Below, piece by piece: positions 1 to 9,385 of a stretch of DNA of 64,000 bases (its first letter is position 1; each line of letters opens with the position of its first letter). Under the pieces are notes generated by a model. It was given only the letters and a program-made list of their open reading frames with translations, searched no databases and was not told the DNA's origin. This DNA is from Marinobacter sp. ANT_B65 (GTDB lineage Bacteria; Pseudomonadota; Gammaproteobacteria; Pseudomonadales; Oleiphilaceae): NCBI RefSeq assembly GCF_002407605.1, contig NZ_NXGV01000002.1, forward strand, positions 590,505 to 654,504, given 5' to 3'. A program made the translations under genes and the position numbers.

Positions 1-234
1 GATACCGGTCAAGAATTTGAAACTGATTTTTTGTATCACGTTGTTGTGATGCTGACAGAGTTGTCTGTAGAATTATGATTTCTATGGTTATTTTCCGTGT
101 TAGTCTTTAGTCTTATAGCTGGCTGAAACAGAGCCTGTTGCGCTCTGTCCGCGTATAGACTGGGTATTATTTGTTCTGATACAGAAAATGTAGCTTAAAA
201 TACAAAAAAACAAACGCGTTATAAGGAGTGCTTT

Positions 235-828
235 ATGCCCTATTACCGGATTGATGGTGTGACGCCAGTGGTACATCCATCGGCTTACGTGCATCCCACT
301 GCCGTAGTCATCGGCGATGTGCATATAGGACCCGATTGCTATGTAGGGCCCTGTGCTTCCTTACGTGGTGACTTTGGCCGCATTGTGATGGAGGAGGGGG
401 CAAACCTGCAGGACACCTGTGTAGTTCATGCCTTTCCCGGACGTGATGCCATTATCCGGCGTAACGGCCACATAGGTCACGGGGCCATATTGCACGGCTG
501 CGAGATAGAAGAAGACGCCATGGTGGGGATGAATGCAGTTGTAATGGACGAAGCCGTGATTGCAACGCGCTCCATTGTAGGGGCCGCAGCGTTTGTGAAA
601 AGTGGTTTCAGCTGCGAGCCAGCATCATTGATAGTGGGCTCGCCGGCCAAGGTGCTGCGCCAGTTAAGCGACAAGGAAGTCAGCTGGAAGCAGCGCGGCA
701 CCCGGGAATACCAGGCTCTGACACAAAGGTGTCTGGAGAACATGAGGGAATGTTCTCCTCTGACTGAAGTGGATACTGACCGGCCGAAGCTGCAGGTTGG
801 CGGGCATGATCTGAAAGACAAGGCATGA
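235..828 (+). CDS. paaY: PaaY-like hexapeptide-repeat protein (gamma carbonic anhydrase fold)
   Basis: This 197-residue protein matches the PaaY/CaiE family in length and layout. Hexapeptide repeats that form a left-handed beta helix run from about residue 12 to 140 (HPSAYVHPTAVVIGDVHIG and onward), followed by a helical C-terminal tail. The gamma-class carbonic anhydrase landmarks are visible: RGDFG, QDTCVVHAF and NGHIGHGAILHGC, which supply the likely metal-binding histidines. PaaY proteins of the phenylacetate pathway are known to act as thioesterases that clear dead-end ring-hydroxylated CoA esters. A strong AAGGAG sits 7 bases before the ATG. The rest of a paa cluster is not downstream, so it would have to lie before position 1. 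A generic gamma carbonic anhydrase-like protein is the alternative. Confidence 0.85.
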   Translation: MPYYRIDGVTPVVHPSAYVHPTAVVIGDVHIGPDCYVGPCASLRGDFGRIVMEEGANLQDTCVVHAFPGRDAIIRRNGHIGHGAILHGCEIEEDAMVGMNAVVMDEAVIATRSIVGAAAFVKSGFSCEPASLIVGSPAKVLRQLSDKEVSWKQRGTREYQALTQRCLENMRECSPLTEVDTDRPKLQVGGHDLKDKA

Positions 829-892
829 CGTTTGCTGTGCTTTATGCCTGTTTTGGGTTTGCAGACGACAATGGTTTGCGTATGGGGCTGAT

Positions 893-1120
893 ATGAGCCC
901 TGACGAGTGGCAGTCCGTTCTGGAGGTTATTCCGGATGTGCGTGATGGGCTGACGCGCACAGAGAGGCTGATTCTGTACCTTGTACATGAAACCCAGAAA
1001 GAGCTGAACGGGCGCAATGTGCCTACCGCCATGCTGTACGGCCGGGTACTTGAATACGTGGATATGAGTGAGGCCGAGCTGCATGTCTATCTTGACCGGC
1101 TGGGCGTCAGGGGCACCTGA
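893..1120 (+). CDS. Small conserved-looking hypothetical protein
   Basis: This 75-residue acidic protein has no family that I recognise. It has no signal peptide or membrane segment and looks mostly helical (a stretch beginning TRTERLILYLVHE). It follows paaY by 64 bases on the same strand. A strong intrinsic hairpin begins over its stop codon, which supports it as the last gene of the paaY transcript. The ribosome-binding site is weak (GGGGCTGAT before the ATG). It is called mainly because of the terminator placement and because no other frame explains the segment. Confidence 0.6.
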   Translation: MSPDEWQSVLEVIPDVRDGLTRTERLILYLVHETQKELNGRNVPTAMLYGRVLEYVDMSEAELHVYLDRLGVRGT

Positions 1121-1144
1121 GCACTCGTTGCGAGTGCTCAGGTG
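1114..1144. terminator. Bidirectional hairpin terminator
   Basis: A perfect 14-bp stem (1114-1127 with 1131-1144) encloses a TTG loop. It lies between the convergent small + strand gene and dctM, and its left arm overlaps the end of the small gene. No long T tract follows, so efficiency is uncertain. Confidence 0.65.
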
Positions 1145-1157
1145 GGGTTAGTGATGG

Positions 1158-2468
1158 TCAGAAAAACACGCCTGGAAGCCAGGTTGCGATTTCCGGAAAG
1201 ACCATAATGATGGCAATGGCCAGTATCTCAATGATCACGAATGGAACGACAGAGGTATAGATGTCCTTCATCGTAATACCCGGTGGAACTACACCTTTGA
1301 GATAGAACAGATTAAAACCGAAGGGTGGCGTTTTATAGCCGATTTCCATATTGATCACGAACAGGATGCCGAACCAGATAGGGTCGAAACCCAGTGATTT
1401 CACGATCGGCATGAACACCGGCAGAGTGATCAGCATGATACCGACCGGGTCGAGCACCATGGCCAGGAAGAATATGATCACCATCATTGCAATGATGATA
1501 CCCCAGGGGCCGCCGGGGATATGCTGCATCATGCCTTCGATAAGATCCTGGGCGCCCATGCTTTGATACGCCGCACTGAATGCATGTGCCGCAAACAGGA
1601 TCCACATGATCATACCGGTGAGCTTGAAGGTACGGATAGCAGCTTCCTGCAGGATGCCCCACTTGAGCTGGCGATATACAGCCGCTGATATCAGGGACCC
1701 GAGTACGCCCATGGCGGCGGCTTCTGTTGGTGTAGTAATACCGCCAATAATGGATCCGAGTACCATGAAGACTACGCCGATGGGCAGCAGTACTGCTCTG
1801 AGTGCGCGTAGCTTCTCAGGCCAGGTGCCCCGTTCTTCCGGAGGCAGGGCTGGTGCCAGATGCGGCTGGAGGGTAGAGCGCACCACGATATAGGTTACGG
1901 TAAGCACCATCAGTAGCACCCCCGGCATAATGCCGGCAGCAAACATCTGGCCTACAGATACACCGGTAATCAGGGCGTAGAGGATCATCAGGATGCTGGG
2001 TGGGATCAGAATGCCCCAGCCACCACCGGTATTGATAACGCCCAGTGCCATTTTTCTGTCATAGCCCCGTTCCAGCATGGAGGGCAGTGCGATAGTCCCC
2101 ATTGCAACCACTGCTGCTCCGCTTATTCCTACCATGGCAGCAAAGACAGCACAGATGACCAGGGTTCCTATAGCCAGACCGCCACGAAGGCCGCCGAACC
2201 ACAGGTGCATCATCCGGTACAGATCCTTTGCGACTCCGGTTCGTTCAAGCACCATGGCCATGAAAACAAACAGGGGTATAGCTACCAGGGTAAAGCTTTC
2301 CATCGTGCCCCAGATCTGTGAGGCCACCATGTAGAAGGAGTCAAATCCCCAGGTGAAATAGAGGAAGACCACCGAAACGCCACCAAGAACAAAAGCCAGT
2401 GGCAGTCCAAGCAGCAGGAAGAACAGCAAGGAACCAAAAAACAGGAGGGTCAGGATTTCAATGCTCAC
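1158..2468 (-). CDS. dctM: TRAP transporter large permease (DctM family)
   Basis: This is the 12-helix large membrane subunit of a tripartite ATP-independent periplasmic transporter, which uses the sodium gradient to import organic acids. Its 436 residues match the family length. Typical features include the N-terminal hydrophobic segment LLFFGSLLFFLLLGLPLAFV, a conserved NTGGGWGILIPPSI region and a glycine-rich MVLDPVGIMLITLPVFMPI segment. It starts with GTG in a 4-bp GTGA overlap with the stop of dctQ and has AAGGAG upstream, so the two are translationally coupled. The ligand is not readable from the permease. The surrounding CoA-ligases and acyl-CoA dehydrogenases suggest a carboxylate. 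Confidence 0.95.
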   Translation of the reverse strand: MSIEILTLLFFGSLLFFLLLGLPLAFVLGGVSVVFLYFTWGFDSFYMVASQIWGTMESFTLVAIPLFVFMAMVLERTGVAKDLYRMMHLWFGGLRGGLAIGTLVICAVFAAMVGISGAAVVAMGTIALPSMLERGYDRKMALGVINTGGGWGILIPPSILMILYALITGVSVGQMFAAGIMPGVLLMVLTVTYIVVRSTLQPHLAPALPPEERGTWPEKLRALRAVLLPIGVVFMVLGSIIGGITTPTEAAAMGVLGSLISAAVYRQLKWGILQEAAIRTFKLTGMIMWILFAAHAFSAAYQSMGAQDLIEGMMQHIPGGPWGIIIAMMVIIFFLAMVLDPVGIMLITLPVFMPIVKSLGFDPIWFGILFVINMEIGYKTPPFGFNLFYLKGVVPPGITMKDIYTSVVPFVIIEILAIAIIMVFPEIATWLPGVFF

Positions 2469-3010
2469 GACTGCTCTCCTTCGGAAATGCTCTGATCCGG
2501 ACGGTAGTAATCCAGGTTGAATGCAATGGCGATGTCTTCAAGGAGCTTGGCCAGGCCCTGTAGCACCAGCAGTCCTGTTCCGACGGGAATGGCAAGCTTG
2601 ACCGGCCAGACGGGCGGGTTCCAGGCTGAGTAAGACGTTTCCCAGCCAGCTATGGATTCGCTCGCCATATCAATGCCGAACCACAGAAGGGCGAGGGTAA
2701 AAATAAAGAACATCAAAGAGGTAACTATGTCCATTGCTGCCCGCTTTCGGGGTGGCAGCTGTGCGTGCAGAAGGTCCACATTTACATGGCCTCTGTGGGC
2801 CATGATGTAGCCTCCAGACATGACCGCATAAACGCCGAACAGCATCTGGGTAAGCTCGTTTGTCCAGACTGTGGGTGTGTTCAACAGGTAACGGAAGCCC
2901 ACTTCCAGTAACAGGAACGCGAACATCGCGAAAACAAGCAGGGCTATCCAGCGCCCGACGAAGTCATTAAGACGGGTAACCCCTCTTATGAATGCAGTCA
3001 GCACACTCAT
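2465..3010 (-). CDS. dctQ: TRAP transporter small permease (DctQ family)
   Basis: This 181-residue four-helix membrane subunit pairs with DctM. Hydrophobic segments lie around residues 20-40 (ALLVFAMFAFLLLEVGF), 52-70, 95-115 and 140-165. The motif TNELTQMLFGVYAVMSGGYIM near residues 50-70 is typical of the family. A GGAGAG precedes the ATG. It is separated from dctP by 90 bases that hold a strong hairpin, and it overlaps dctM by 4 bases. Small permeases diverge fast, so the call rests on both topology and position. Confidence 0.93.
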   Translation of the reverse strand: MSVLTAFIRGVTRLNDFVGRWIALLVFAMFAFLLLEVGFRYLLNTPTVWTNELTQMLFGVYAVMSGGYIMAHRGHVNVDLLHAQLPPRKRAAMDIVTSLMFFIFTLALLWFGIDMASESIAGWETSYSAWNPPVWPVKLAIPVGTGLLVLQGLAKLLEDIAIAFNLDYYRPDQSISEGEQS

Positions 3011-3048
3011 GGCACTCTCCAGGAGGATGTTAAGTTTTTCAGGGAGAA

Positions 3049-3078
3049 AAAGGCCGGAGGTGAAAGACTCCGGCCTTT
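3049..3078 (-). terminator. Attenuator-type intrinsic terminator between dctP and dctQM
   Basis: An 11-bp stem (3049-3059 with 3068-3078) with an 8-base loop is followed on the minus strand by a short T tract. It sits inside the dctPQM operon, just after the binding-protein gene. Partial termination here would make more DctP than permease, the ratio such systems usually need. Confidence 0.75.
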
Positions 3079-3100
3079 ATTACATATTCAGGCTTTCGGC

Positions 3101-4147
3101 TCAGAGGTAGCCGAGTTCACCCAGGTAGCTTTTCAGCATGTCCAGCGCCTTCTTGGCGTTGTCGCTGCGCTTGCCTTCCTCGTCCCACATGGCCTGAGCT
3201 GTCTGGACCAGTCTGTCCTGAACTTCGTCCGGCAGAATGTTTACCTGAACACCTTGTTCTGCAATGACCTTGGCCAGAGTTGTACGCTCTTTATAGAGGT
3301 ATTCGTTGGTACGAATCCAGAACTGCTCGTTGAGCGCATCTTTGACGATCTTCTGCATGTCTTCCGGCAGTTTGTCCAGCGCCTTCTGGCTGACAATGAT
3401 GACATCGGTTCCAGCTATGTTCAGGGCCGGTTGAACGTGGTACTTGGCAACTTCATACAGAGCCATACTGGCTGCACCCTGAGCCGCGCCCCAGTGGGCA
3501 CCGTCAACAATGCCTGAGTCGAGTGCAGAGTAGAGTTCGCTGCCCGGGATGTAAGATGCTGCAGCGCCAGCTTCGGTCAGGAATTTTTGCAGAGCGCCGG
3601 AGGAGCGGATCTTCAGACTGGTGAAATCATCCCAGTTGTTGATCGGCTTTTTGATAACCATCTCGGTGGGATAAACCTTGTCTGTCGCCCAGTAAACGCC
3701 ATGTTCCGCAGCTTCATCGCGAAGCATTTGCTCGAAACCCATGGCCTGGTGGAAGTAGGCGGCTTCCCAGACGTTACGAAACGCAAATGGCAGGCCGGAA
3801 GCGATACCAGCAAGAGAAACCTTATCCTGAGCATAGCCCGGAGAGATTGTTCCCATTTCCAGGATGCCGCGGCTTACCGCATTGAATGTTTCCTGGGCCT
3901 TGAACAGTGCGCCAGCTTCGTAAAGTTTGAGCTTCAGGCGTCCGTCGGTCCGCTCGTCCAGAACCCGTTGCAGTCTTACGAGGCTGTCGGTGTAGGAGCT
4001 GCTGGCGCCTGGCCAGTGGGACTGCACTTTCCAGGTGAAGGTTTCCTGAGCGGCTACGGGTGCAGCACTCAAGGCGGCAGTAATGCCCAGAGTCAGGGCT
4101 GACGCGTAAACGGTCAGTGTCTTGCGTGCTTTGGCAAAGAGTTTCAT
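3101..4147 (-). CDS. dctP: TRAP transporter periplasmic substrate-binding protein (DctP family)
   Basis: The 348-residue protein begins with a Sec signal peptide of about 33 residues ending AAPVAAQE. The mature domain is a DctP-type solute-binding protein, with the family arginine in SLKIRSSGALQKF that clamps the ligand carboxylate, and GSELYSALDSGIVDGAHWG in the second lobe. It captures an organic acid in the periplasm and delivers it to DctQM. It is the first gene of dctPQM and is divergent from an enoyl-CoA hydratase gene across 164 bases. The substrate cannot be named from sequence alone. A dicarboxylate or alicyclic acid would fit the neighbouring degradation genes. Confidence 0.94.
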   Translation of the reverse strand: MKLFAKARKTLTVYASALTLGITAALSAAPVAAQETFTWKVQSHWPGASSSYTDSLVRLQRVLDERTDGRLKLKLYEAGALFKAQETFNAVSRGILEMGTISPGYAQDKVSLAGIASGLPFAFRNVWEAAYFHQAMGFEQMLRDEAAEHGVYWATDKVYPTEMVIKKPINNWDDFTSLKIRSSGALQKFLTEAGAAASYIPGSELYSALDSGIVDGAHWGAAQGAASMALYEVAKYHVQPALNIAGTDVIIVSQKALDKLPEDMQKIVKDALNEQFWIRTNEYLYKERTTLAKVIAEQGVQVNILPDEVQDRLVQTAQAMWDEEGKRSDNAKKALDMLKSYLGELGYL

Positions 4148-4186
4148 AGCTGTGCCTCGTTCGTTGTTGTAATGGTACTTATTATT

Positions 4187-4191
4187 GTTTC
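4187..4191. promoter_or_regulatory. Possible IclR half-site upstream of dctP
   Basis: GTTTC followed by ACT lies 40 bases upstream of dctP in the divergent promoter region. The same GTTTC/GAAAC half-site recurs at the promoters near 6696, 19869, 21452 and 22549. Single half-sites are common by chance, so this is weak. Confidence 0.25.
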
Positions 4192-4311
4192 ACTGTGCAG
4201 AACTCACGACTGCAGGGTGAATTTATGTTTTCTGAATCTATCACAAGATCGGGTTTTTGCAATAGGATGTTTTAAGCTTAGGTATCAGAATCTTTCTAAA
4301 AGGATAGTTCA

Positions 4312-5061
4312 ATGATCGAAATTCAGCAGTCTCAAGGTGTGCTCCAGCTTGTTATCAACCGGCCAGAGAAGAAGAATGCCCTGACCCGGGATATGTACCA
4401 GCAGTTAGGTGACGCAGTATTTCGTGCCAACAATGACGAAACAGTTAACGCAATTGTTATCTCCGGTGCGGGAGGCGTGTTTACCGCCGGTAATGATCTG
4501 GATGATTTTCGCGCTCGCGCCACGGATGAAAACCCGAAGCCTTCCGCCGGGCTGGTGTTTATCGAAGCTCTGATCAACAGTGACACGCCGGTAATTGCTG
4601 CGGTTGAAGGTCTGGCTATCGGCATAGGCACCACTTTGCTGTTGCACGTGGATGTGGTGGTTGCAGCAGAAAGTGCAAAATTCAAAACAGCGTTTGTGGA
4701 TCTAGGATTGGTTCCCGAGGCTGCCTCCACGGTTACCATGCCCTTGCACCTTGGGGCTCGCAGAACCACGGACCTGCTGCTGTTGGGCGAGGTACTCAAT
4801 GGTAACGAAGCAAGAGAATGTGGGCTCGTAAGCCGGGTTGTGGATGATGGGCAGGCGTTGGCTGAAGCGATGATCGTTGCGGCAGGTCTGGCAACCAAGC
4901 CCCGCGAAGCGCTGCGGGCCAGCAAACGACTGATCCGGGCTCCCTGGCGTGAGCAGGTAGAACAAGCTCTGGCGCGGGAACGGGAAGTATTTTCTGAGCG
5001 TCTTAGGTCTGAGGATTGCCGGGCCGCTCTGGATAAGCTGCCCGGCGCTGAGAGGGCTTAA
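4312..5061 (+). CDS. Enoyl-CoA hydratase/isomerase family protein
   Basis: This 249-residue crotonase-fold enzyme has the oxyanion-hole elements AGNDL (about residues 62-66) and EGLAIGIGTT (about 100-109). The segment VDLGLVPEAAST carries an acid in the position used by PaaG- and Eci-type enoyl-CoA isomerases rather than the two-glutamate arrangement of classical hydratases. It may therefore move a double bond during degradation instead of, or as well as, adding water. It reads away from dctP. Its stop codon overlaps the stop of the convergent CoA ligase by 4 bases. The exact substrate is unknown. Confidence 0.9.
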   Translation: MIEIQQSQGVLQLVINRPEKKNALTRDMYQQLGDAVFRANNDETVNAIVISGAGGVFTAGNDLDDFRARATDENPKPSAGLVFIEALINSDTPVIAAVEGLAIGIGTTLLLHVDVVVAAESAKFKTAFVDLGLVPEAASTVTMPLHLGARRTTDLLLLGEVLNGNEARECGLVSRVVDDGQALAEAMIVAAGLATKPREALRASKRLIRAPWREQVEQALAREREVFSERLRSEDCRAALDKLPGAERA

Positions 5062-6659
5062 ATCGCGGTATTCTGCCAATAGGGCGCGCGCAGCTCCCGC
5101 TTCAGAATTTTGCCTATGGTGGAGCGGGGAAGCTCGTCGCGGAGCTCAATAGCAGAGATGCGTTGGCTTTTACCCAGCTGGCTGTTGGCCCAATCAAGTA
5201 CCTCTGGCCCGGAATTCTTGTGTCCGGGCTTGAGAACGACAAGACCCAGAGGGGTTTCTCCCCATTGTTCGCTGGGAATGCCGATAACGGCAGCATCGTC
5301 TACTGCAGGGTGAGCCAGCAGGGCTTTTTCAAGATCTACCGCATAGATATTGAATCCACCCGATATGATCATGTCCTTGCGGCGATCGAGGATGTGGATA
5401 AAACCGTCCTCGTCGATTCGCCCCATATCTCCGCTGCGATAGAACACATCGCCTTCAGGGCTGGTCCACAGCATTTCCTGAGTCTGTTCAGGCCGGTTCA
5501 CATAACCCCGCATCATTGAAATTGCGCGGCCAACGAGTTCGCCTGTTTCGCCTTTTGGCAGTTCCTGGCCATCCTCGCCAATCACACGTACTTCAGCGCC
5601 TTCTGTGGGCAGACCCACGGTGTTCCATTTGTCCGGGTACGCCGCACAGTCGAGGCTGGTGGAAATGCCGCCTTCGGTCAGGCCGTACACCTCGCGGATG
5701 TTACCAGGCCAGCGTGCCATGGCATCTCCGATGATTTCCGGACGCAGCGGTGCGCTGGTGCACAGTTTCAGCTTGAAACTGGAAAGGTCAAAGCGATCAA
5801 ACTCTTTGTCAGCCAGGATTCTCTGGTACTGCACAGGCACCAGCATGGCGTGAGTGACGCGATGTGTCTCTGCCAGCTCAAGAAACCGTCGTGCATCGAA
5901 CTTGGCCATGATCACGATTGTTCCGCCGTGAAATAACGTCGGTAATACCGAAACCAGTGTGGTGTTGGAGTACAGCGGCGTGGAAACCAGGTTAATGGCC
6001 TCTCCATCCAGCCCGTAGCGACTCATGCGCAACATCTGCCGCTGCCGGAACCGGTAGTCGTGGAGGATGCCCTTGGGCGTGCCTGTGGTTCCGGAGCTGT
6101 AGATGATGTTGAAGGGGTTATCCAGTGATACATCTGCAGGCCGGGCCTCGGTGGAGGCGTTGGCCAGCCAGTCGTTCAGTGTTTTGCCAATACCATCGTT
6201 GTCTGCATCCAGAGAAATAATCCGGTCATCCGGTAATTCCTTCAGCCCGGCGCGGAAGCTTTGCAGGAGCTCACGGTTTTTCTGTGACACGAACAGAAAC
6301 TGAGCGGAGCAATCGGACAGCATAAGGTTTAGTGCTTCTGCACTGGCCATACCTGAAAGCGGCACCATGCAGCCGCCGGCAGTAATTGCGCCAAGATAGA
6401 GCGCGACATAGTCAGCGCTGTTTTCCGATAAGGCGGCAACTGCTTCGCCGGGCTGAAGCCCTGCATCTCTGAGGCGGTTGGCAATCTGGTTGATCCGGTC
6501 AAGCAGTTGCCGCCAGCTCAAGGTGCCCTGTTCGCTGATCAGCGCAGGGTGATCAGCACGGCTGTTCGCAAACTCCTGGATCCGGTGCCCGATGGCTTCC
6601 ATGGATTCATTCTGGATTAAGGGTGCGTACACCGGCATTTCGTTCAGGTTACTTTTCAT
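5058..6659 (-). CDS. AMP-dependent acyl-CoA ligase
   Basis: This 533-residue ANL-superfamily enzyme would activate a carboxylic acid to its CoA thioester through an acyl-AMP. The phosphate loop YSSGTTGTPKG lies near residue 190, with VYGLTEGG, the YRSGDMGRIDEDGF hinge region and the C-terminal PRSTIGKILKRELR bearing the catalytic lysine. All core motifs are intact. AAGGAACAAAA precedes the ATG. It is divergent from the SDR gene at 6804 across 144 bases that contain a candidate regulator site. With the adjacent TRAP transporter it probably performs import followed by activation of the same acid. Substrate chain length or ring type cannot be read. Confidence 0.93.
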   Translation of the reverse strand: MKSNLNEMPVYAPLIQNESMEAIGHRIQEFANSRADHPALISEQGTLSWRQLLDRINQIANRLRDAGLQPGEAVAALSENSADYVALYLGAITAGGCMVPLSGMASAEALNLMLSDCSAQFLFVSQKNRELLQSFRAGLKELPDDRIISLDADNDGIGKTLNDWLANASTEARPADVSLDNPFNIIYSSGTTGTPKGILHDYRFRQRQMLRMSRYGLDGEAINLVSTPLYSNTTLVSVLPTLFHGGTIVIMAKFDARRFLELAETHRVTHAMLVPVQYQRILADKEFDRFDLSSFKLKLCTSAPLRPEIIGDAMARWPGNIREVYGLTEGGISTSLDCAAYPDKWNTVGLPTEGAEVRVIGEDGQELPKGETGELVGRAISMMRGYVNRPEQTQEMLWTSPEGDVFYRSGDMGRIDEDGFIHILDRRKDMIISGGFNIYAVDLEKALLAHPAVDDAAVIGIPSEQWGETPLGLVVLKPGHKNSGPEVLDWANSQLGKSQRISAIELRDELPRSTIGKILKRELRAPYWQNTAI

Positions 6660-6695
6660 TTTTGTTCCTTATGCTGCTATGGTGTTTTGACTAGT

Positions 6696-6710
6696 GAAAC
6701 TTGTTTTCGT
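6696..6710. promoter_or_regulatory. Candidate operator in the ligase/SDR divergent promoter
   Basis: GAAAC and a CGTTT-like half-site about one turn away lie in the 144-bp divergent region between the CoA ligase and the first SDR. They resemble the half-sites of the AGTTTC-N7-GAAACT palindrome at 19869-19887. This is a pattern match only. Confidence 0.3.
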
Positions 6711-6803
6711 TTATATTGACTCAAAAGTGGAAGTCATGACAAATTAAAGTAAAAGCAAAACCGATAACGCAATAACAAAATCAAAGACACAAGGAGCATC
6801 GGC

Positions 6804-7598
6804 ATGGGGCGTTTTGATGGCAGAGTGGCTATTGTCACTGGGGCAGGCAGCGGCATAGGCCGCGCGACCGCCATACGGCTGGCGCGGGAAGGCGCGCGGG
6901 TGGTTATGGCGGATACGTCCGAGTCGGGGCTGGTTGAGAGCGAGAATCTGATGCCGGAAGGTGCAGAATACGTTCGCCATCTCGTGAATGTTGCCGATGA
7001 GGCGCAGGTGAAGGAACTGGTAAGCAAAACCATCAGCGCCTTCGGGAAAATTGACGTCCTCTGCAACATTGCCGGTATTTCAAGCTCAGGGAAAGGTTAC
7101 CCGCGGGTAACCGATAATGAGCGGGACGAGTGGGACAAGGTGTTGTCGGTCAATCTGATTGGCACCATGTTGCTCATCAAGCATGTGGCCCCTCACATGC
7201 AGGCACGCAAGCTCGGTTCCATTGTGAACACCGCTTCGGTGGCTGGTGTCCGCTCTGGCGCCGGCGGTAATGCCTACAGCGCCTCCAAGGCCGGAGTAAT
7301 AAACCTCACCATGACCGCTGCATGCGATCTTGGTGATTGCAACGTTCGGGTTAATGCAGTCTGCCCGGGCCTTGTTGAGACAGGCATGACGAAAGCGGTA
7401 TTCGACTACGCCCGCGCCAATGAAAAAGCCCACAAACTTGGTAATCGCTGCGAACTGCGTCGTTATGGCGACCCGGAAGAAATTGCGGCTGCCATTCTGT
7501 TTTTTGCCAGTGACGATGCCAGTTATATCACCGGGCAGGCGCTACCGGTGGATGGCGGCAACACGGCTTCCCTGAACCTGCCAGGAATGAAAGTGTAA
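6804..7598 (+). CDS. Short-chain dehydrogenase/reductase
   Basis: This classical SDR of 264 residues has the NAD(P)-binding motif TGAGSGIGRA at about residues 12-21, NIAGIS (NNAG equivalent), the active-site serine in NTASVAG and YSASK near residue 157. An acidic residue after the second strand (VVMADTSES) favours NAD over NADP. It probably oxidises a hydroxyacyl-CoA to the keto form. It opens an eight-gene + strand run (to 14785) and shares its last base with the thioesterase start (TAATG), so the two are translationally coupled. AAGGAG precedes the ATG. Confidence 0.93.
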   Translation: MGRFDGRVAIVTGAGSGIGRATAIRLAREGARVVMADTSESGLVESENLMPEGAEYVRHLVNVADEAQVKELVSKTISAFGKIDVLCNIAGISSSGKGYPRVTDNERDEWDKVLSVNLIGTMLLIKHVAPHMQARKLGSIVNTASVAGVRSGAGGNAYSASKAGVINLTMTAACDLGDCNVRVNAVCPGLVETGMTKAVFDYARANEKAHKLGNRCELRRYGDPEEIAAAILFFASDDASYITGQALPVDGGNTASLNLPGMKV

Positions 7599-8038
7599 TG
7601 AATAATCAAGAACCCCTTTATGCCGACAGCTCTGAATTGCCGGGTTTTCATAATCTGCTTGGTTACCAACAGGTTTCCTGGGAAGAAAACGAAGCAGTCA
7701 TGGAGCTGAAGTTACAGCCCAAACACCTGAATCTTGGTGGTGTGATTCATGGGGGTGTGCTGACGTCACTGCTTGATATTACGATGGCTCAGGCTGGCAC
7801 TTACTGCCCCTTTCCGGGGCGGCTGCGCAAAGCCATAACCCTGTCCCTGACGACTACCTTCACCGGCCAGTGTTCTGGTGGAACCATCCGGGTGACGGGT
7901 CGAAAGCGTGCAGGTGGTACGCGAATCTTCAACAGCACCGGCGAAGTTCATGATGATAAGGGTAATCTCCTTGCCATCGCTGAAGGTACGTTCCGGGTCC
8001 GGTCTGGCAGTGATAAGCCAGAGGGCGTTCCTCTCTGA
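7598..8038 (+). CDS. PaaI-type hotdog-fold thioesterase
   Basis: This 146-residue single hotdog domain has the PaaI/YbgC-II-like signature NLGGVIHGGVLTSLLD at about residues 46-61, where the HGG segment and following aspartate form the active site. Such enzymes hydrolyse acyl- or aryl-CoA esters and often serve as a safety valve that frees CoA from dead-end intermediates. Its start overlaps the preceding SDR stop by one base. Its true substrate is unknown. Confidence 0.9.
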   Translation: MNNQEPLYADSSELPGFHNLLGYQQVSWEENEAVMELKLQPKHLNLGGVIHGGVLTSLLDITMAQAGTYCPFPGRLRKAITLSLTTTFTGQCSGGTIRVTGRKRAGGTRIFNSTGEVHDDKGNLLAIAEGTFRVRSGSDKPEGVPL

Positions 8039-8114
8039 CTTTCAATCCCTAAAACAAAAACTGTTCGGTTGCGAAGACCGGTCGTCGAATCAATATCAAT
8101 AAAAGGAAGCCGAG

Positions 8115-9317
8115 ATGTTCGAATTGTCTGATAAAGCCAAAAAACTTCAAGTGCAGTTGAACGATTTTATGGATGCGTACATTTATCCCAATGAACACAC
8201 GCATCACGAACAGATTGGAAAGGCAGAGAACCGCTGGGCTCCGGTTCCGATCATTGAAGAGCTGAAAGCAAAGGCGAAGGCCGCGGGGCTCTGGAATCTG
8301 TTTCTGCCTGAGAGCGATCTGGGCGCCGGCCTGACCAACTTTGAATACGCTCATCTTTGCGAAATCATGGGTCGTTCCGAAATGGCTCCGGAAGTATTCA
8401 ACTGCTCCGCTCCAGACACCGGCAATATGGAAACCATCGCCCGTTACGGCAATGAAGAGCAGCAGGAAAAGTGGCTGAAACCTTTGCTTGCAGGTGAAAT
8501 CCGTTCCTGCTTCTCCATGACAGAACCGGATGTTGCCTCTTCGGATGCCACCAATATTGCCTGTGAAATTCGTCGTGAAGGCGATGAGTATGTGATCAAC
8601 GGCAAAAAATGGTGGTCATCAGGTGCCATGACTACCACCTGTAAAATTGCCATCGTTATGGGCAAGACTGATCCAACCGCGCCAAAGCATCAGCAGCAGT
8701 CCATGATCCTGGTACCGCTGGACGCGCCTGGCGTAAAGCTGGTCCGGCCGCTGACTGTATTCGGATACGATCACGCACCCCATGGCCATGCGGAGATTCA
8801 TTACGAAAACGTACGGGTTCCTGTCAGTAATATTCTGCTGGGTGAGGGGCGCGGTTTTGAAATCGCCCAGGGTCGCCTCGGGCCAGGACGTATTCACCAC
8901 TGCATGCGCACCATTGGTGTTGCGGAACGTGCGCTGGAACTGATGTGCAAGCGTGCCAACGAGCGCGAAGCTTTCGGCAAACCCTTGTCTGGTTTTGACT
9001 CTATCCGTAAGGACATCGCCCGTAGCCGTATCGAGATTGAGCAGGCTCGTCTGTTAACGCTCAAGGCAGCTCACATGATGGATACCGTCGGTAATAAGGT
9101 AGCTCGTCAGGAAATTGCCATGATCAAGGTGATTGCTCCCAGCATGGCGCTGAAGATACTTGACCGTGCCATTCAGGTACACGGTGGGGCCGGCGTGAGC
9201 CAGGACACCTTCCTTGCGTCAGCCTGGGCCAAGGTTCGTACGCTGAGACTTGCGGATGGTCCGGATGAGGTGCATCTGGATTCGGTCGCCAAAATCGAAA
9301 TGCGCCAGTATCGCTAA
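8115..9317 (+). CDS. Acyl-CoA dehydrogenase of the ACAD10/ACAD11 type
   Basis: The 400-residue flavoprotein has the subfamily signature of the dehydrogenase domain of ACAD10/11: [51 protein letters not shown] and [17 protein letters not shown]. In ACAD11 and bacterial LvaC-like enzymes this domain acts on 4-phosphorylated acyl-CoA made by a partner kinase, removing phosphate and giving an enoyl-CoA. The matching kinase domain is encoded separately at 10317. The usual catalytic glutamate of the last helix is replaced by an aspartate-rich DGPDEV segment, as in this subfamily. RBS AAGGAAG lies before the ATG. Confidence 0.92.
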   Translation: MFELSDKAKKLQVQLNDFMDAYIYPNEHTHHEQIGKAENRWAPVPIIEELKAKAKAAGLWNLFLPESDLGAGLTNFEYAHLCEIMGRSEMAPEVFNCSAPDTGNMETIARYGNEEQQEKWLKPLLAGEIRSCFSMTEPDVASSDATNIACEIRREGDEYVINGKKWWSSGAMTTTCKIAIVMGKTDPTAPKHQQQSMILVPLDAPGVKLVRPLTVFGYDHAPHGHAEIHYENVRVPVSNILLGEGRGFEIAQGRLGPGRIHHCMRTIGVAERALELMCKRANEREAFGKPLSGFDSIRKDIARSRIEIEQARLLTLKAAHMMDTVGNKVARQEIAMIKVIAPSMALKILDRAIQVHGGAGVSQDTFLASAWAKVRTLRLADGPDEVHLDSVAKIEMRQYR

Positions 9318-9330
9318 CCGAACCGGAACT

Positions 9331-9357
9331 CTGGCGGGAAGAGAGCCTTCCCGCCAG
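9331..9357 (+). other. Intercistronic hairpin
   Basis: A perfect 11-bp GC-rich stem (9331-9341 with 9347-9357) with loop AGAGC lies between the ACAD11-type gene and the next SDR. No T tract follows, so an RNA-stability or processing element is likelier than a full terminator. Confidence 0.5.
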
Positions 9358-9385
9358 CCCCTCCAACGAGCATGAGGATCTTGAT

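Noticed and set aside
100..324. A minus-strand 74-codon frame overlapping the paaY start
   Set aside because: It overlaps the promoter and start of paaY and has no coding features.
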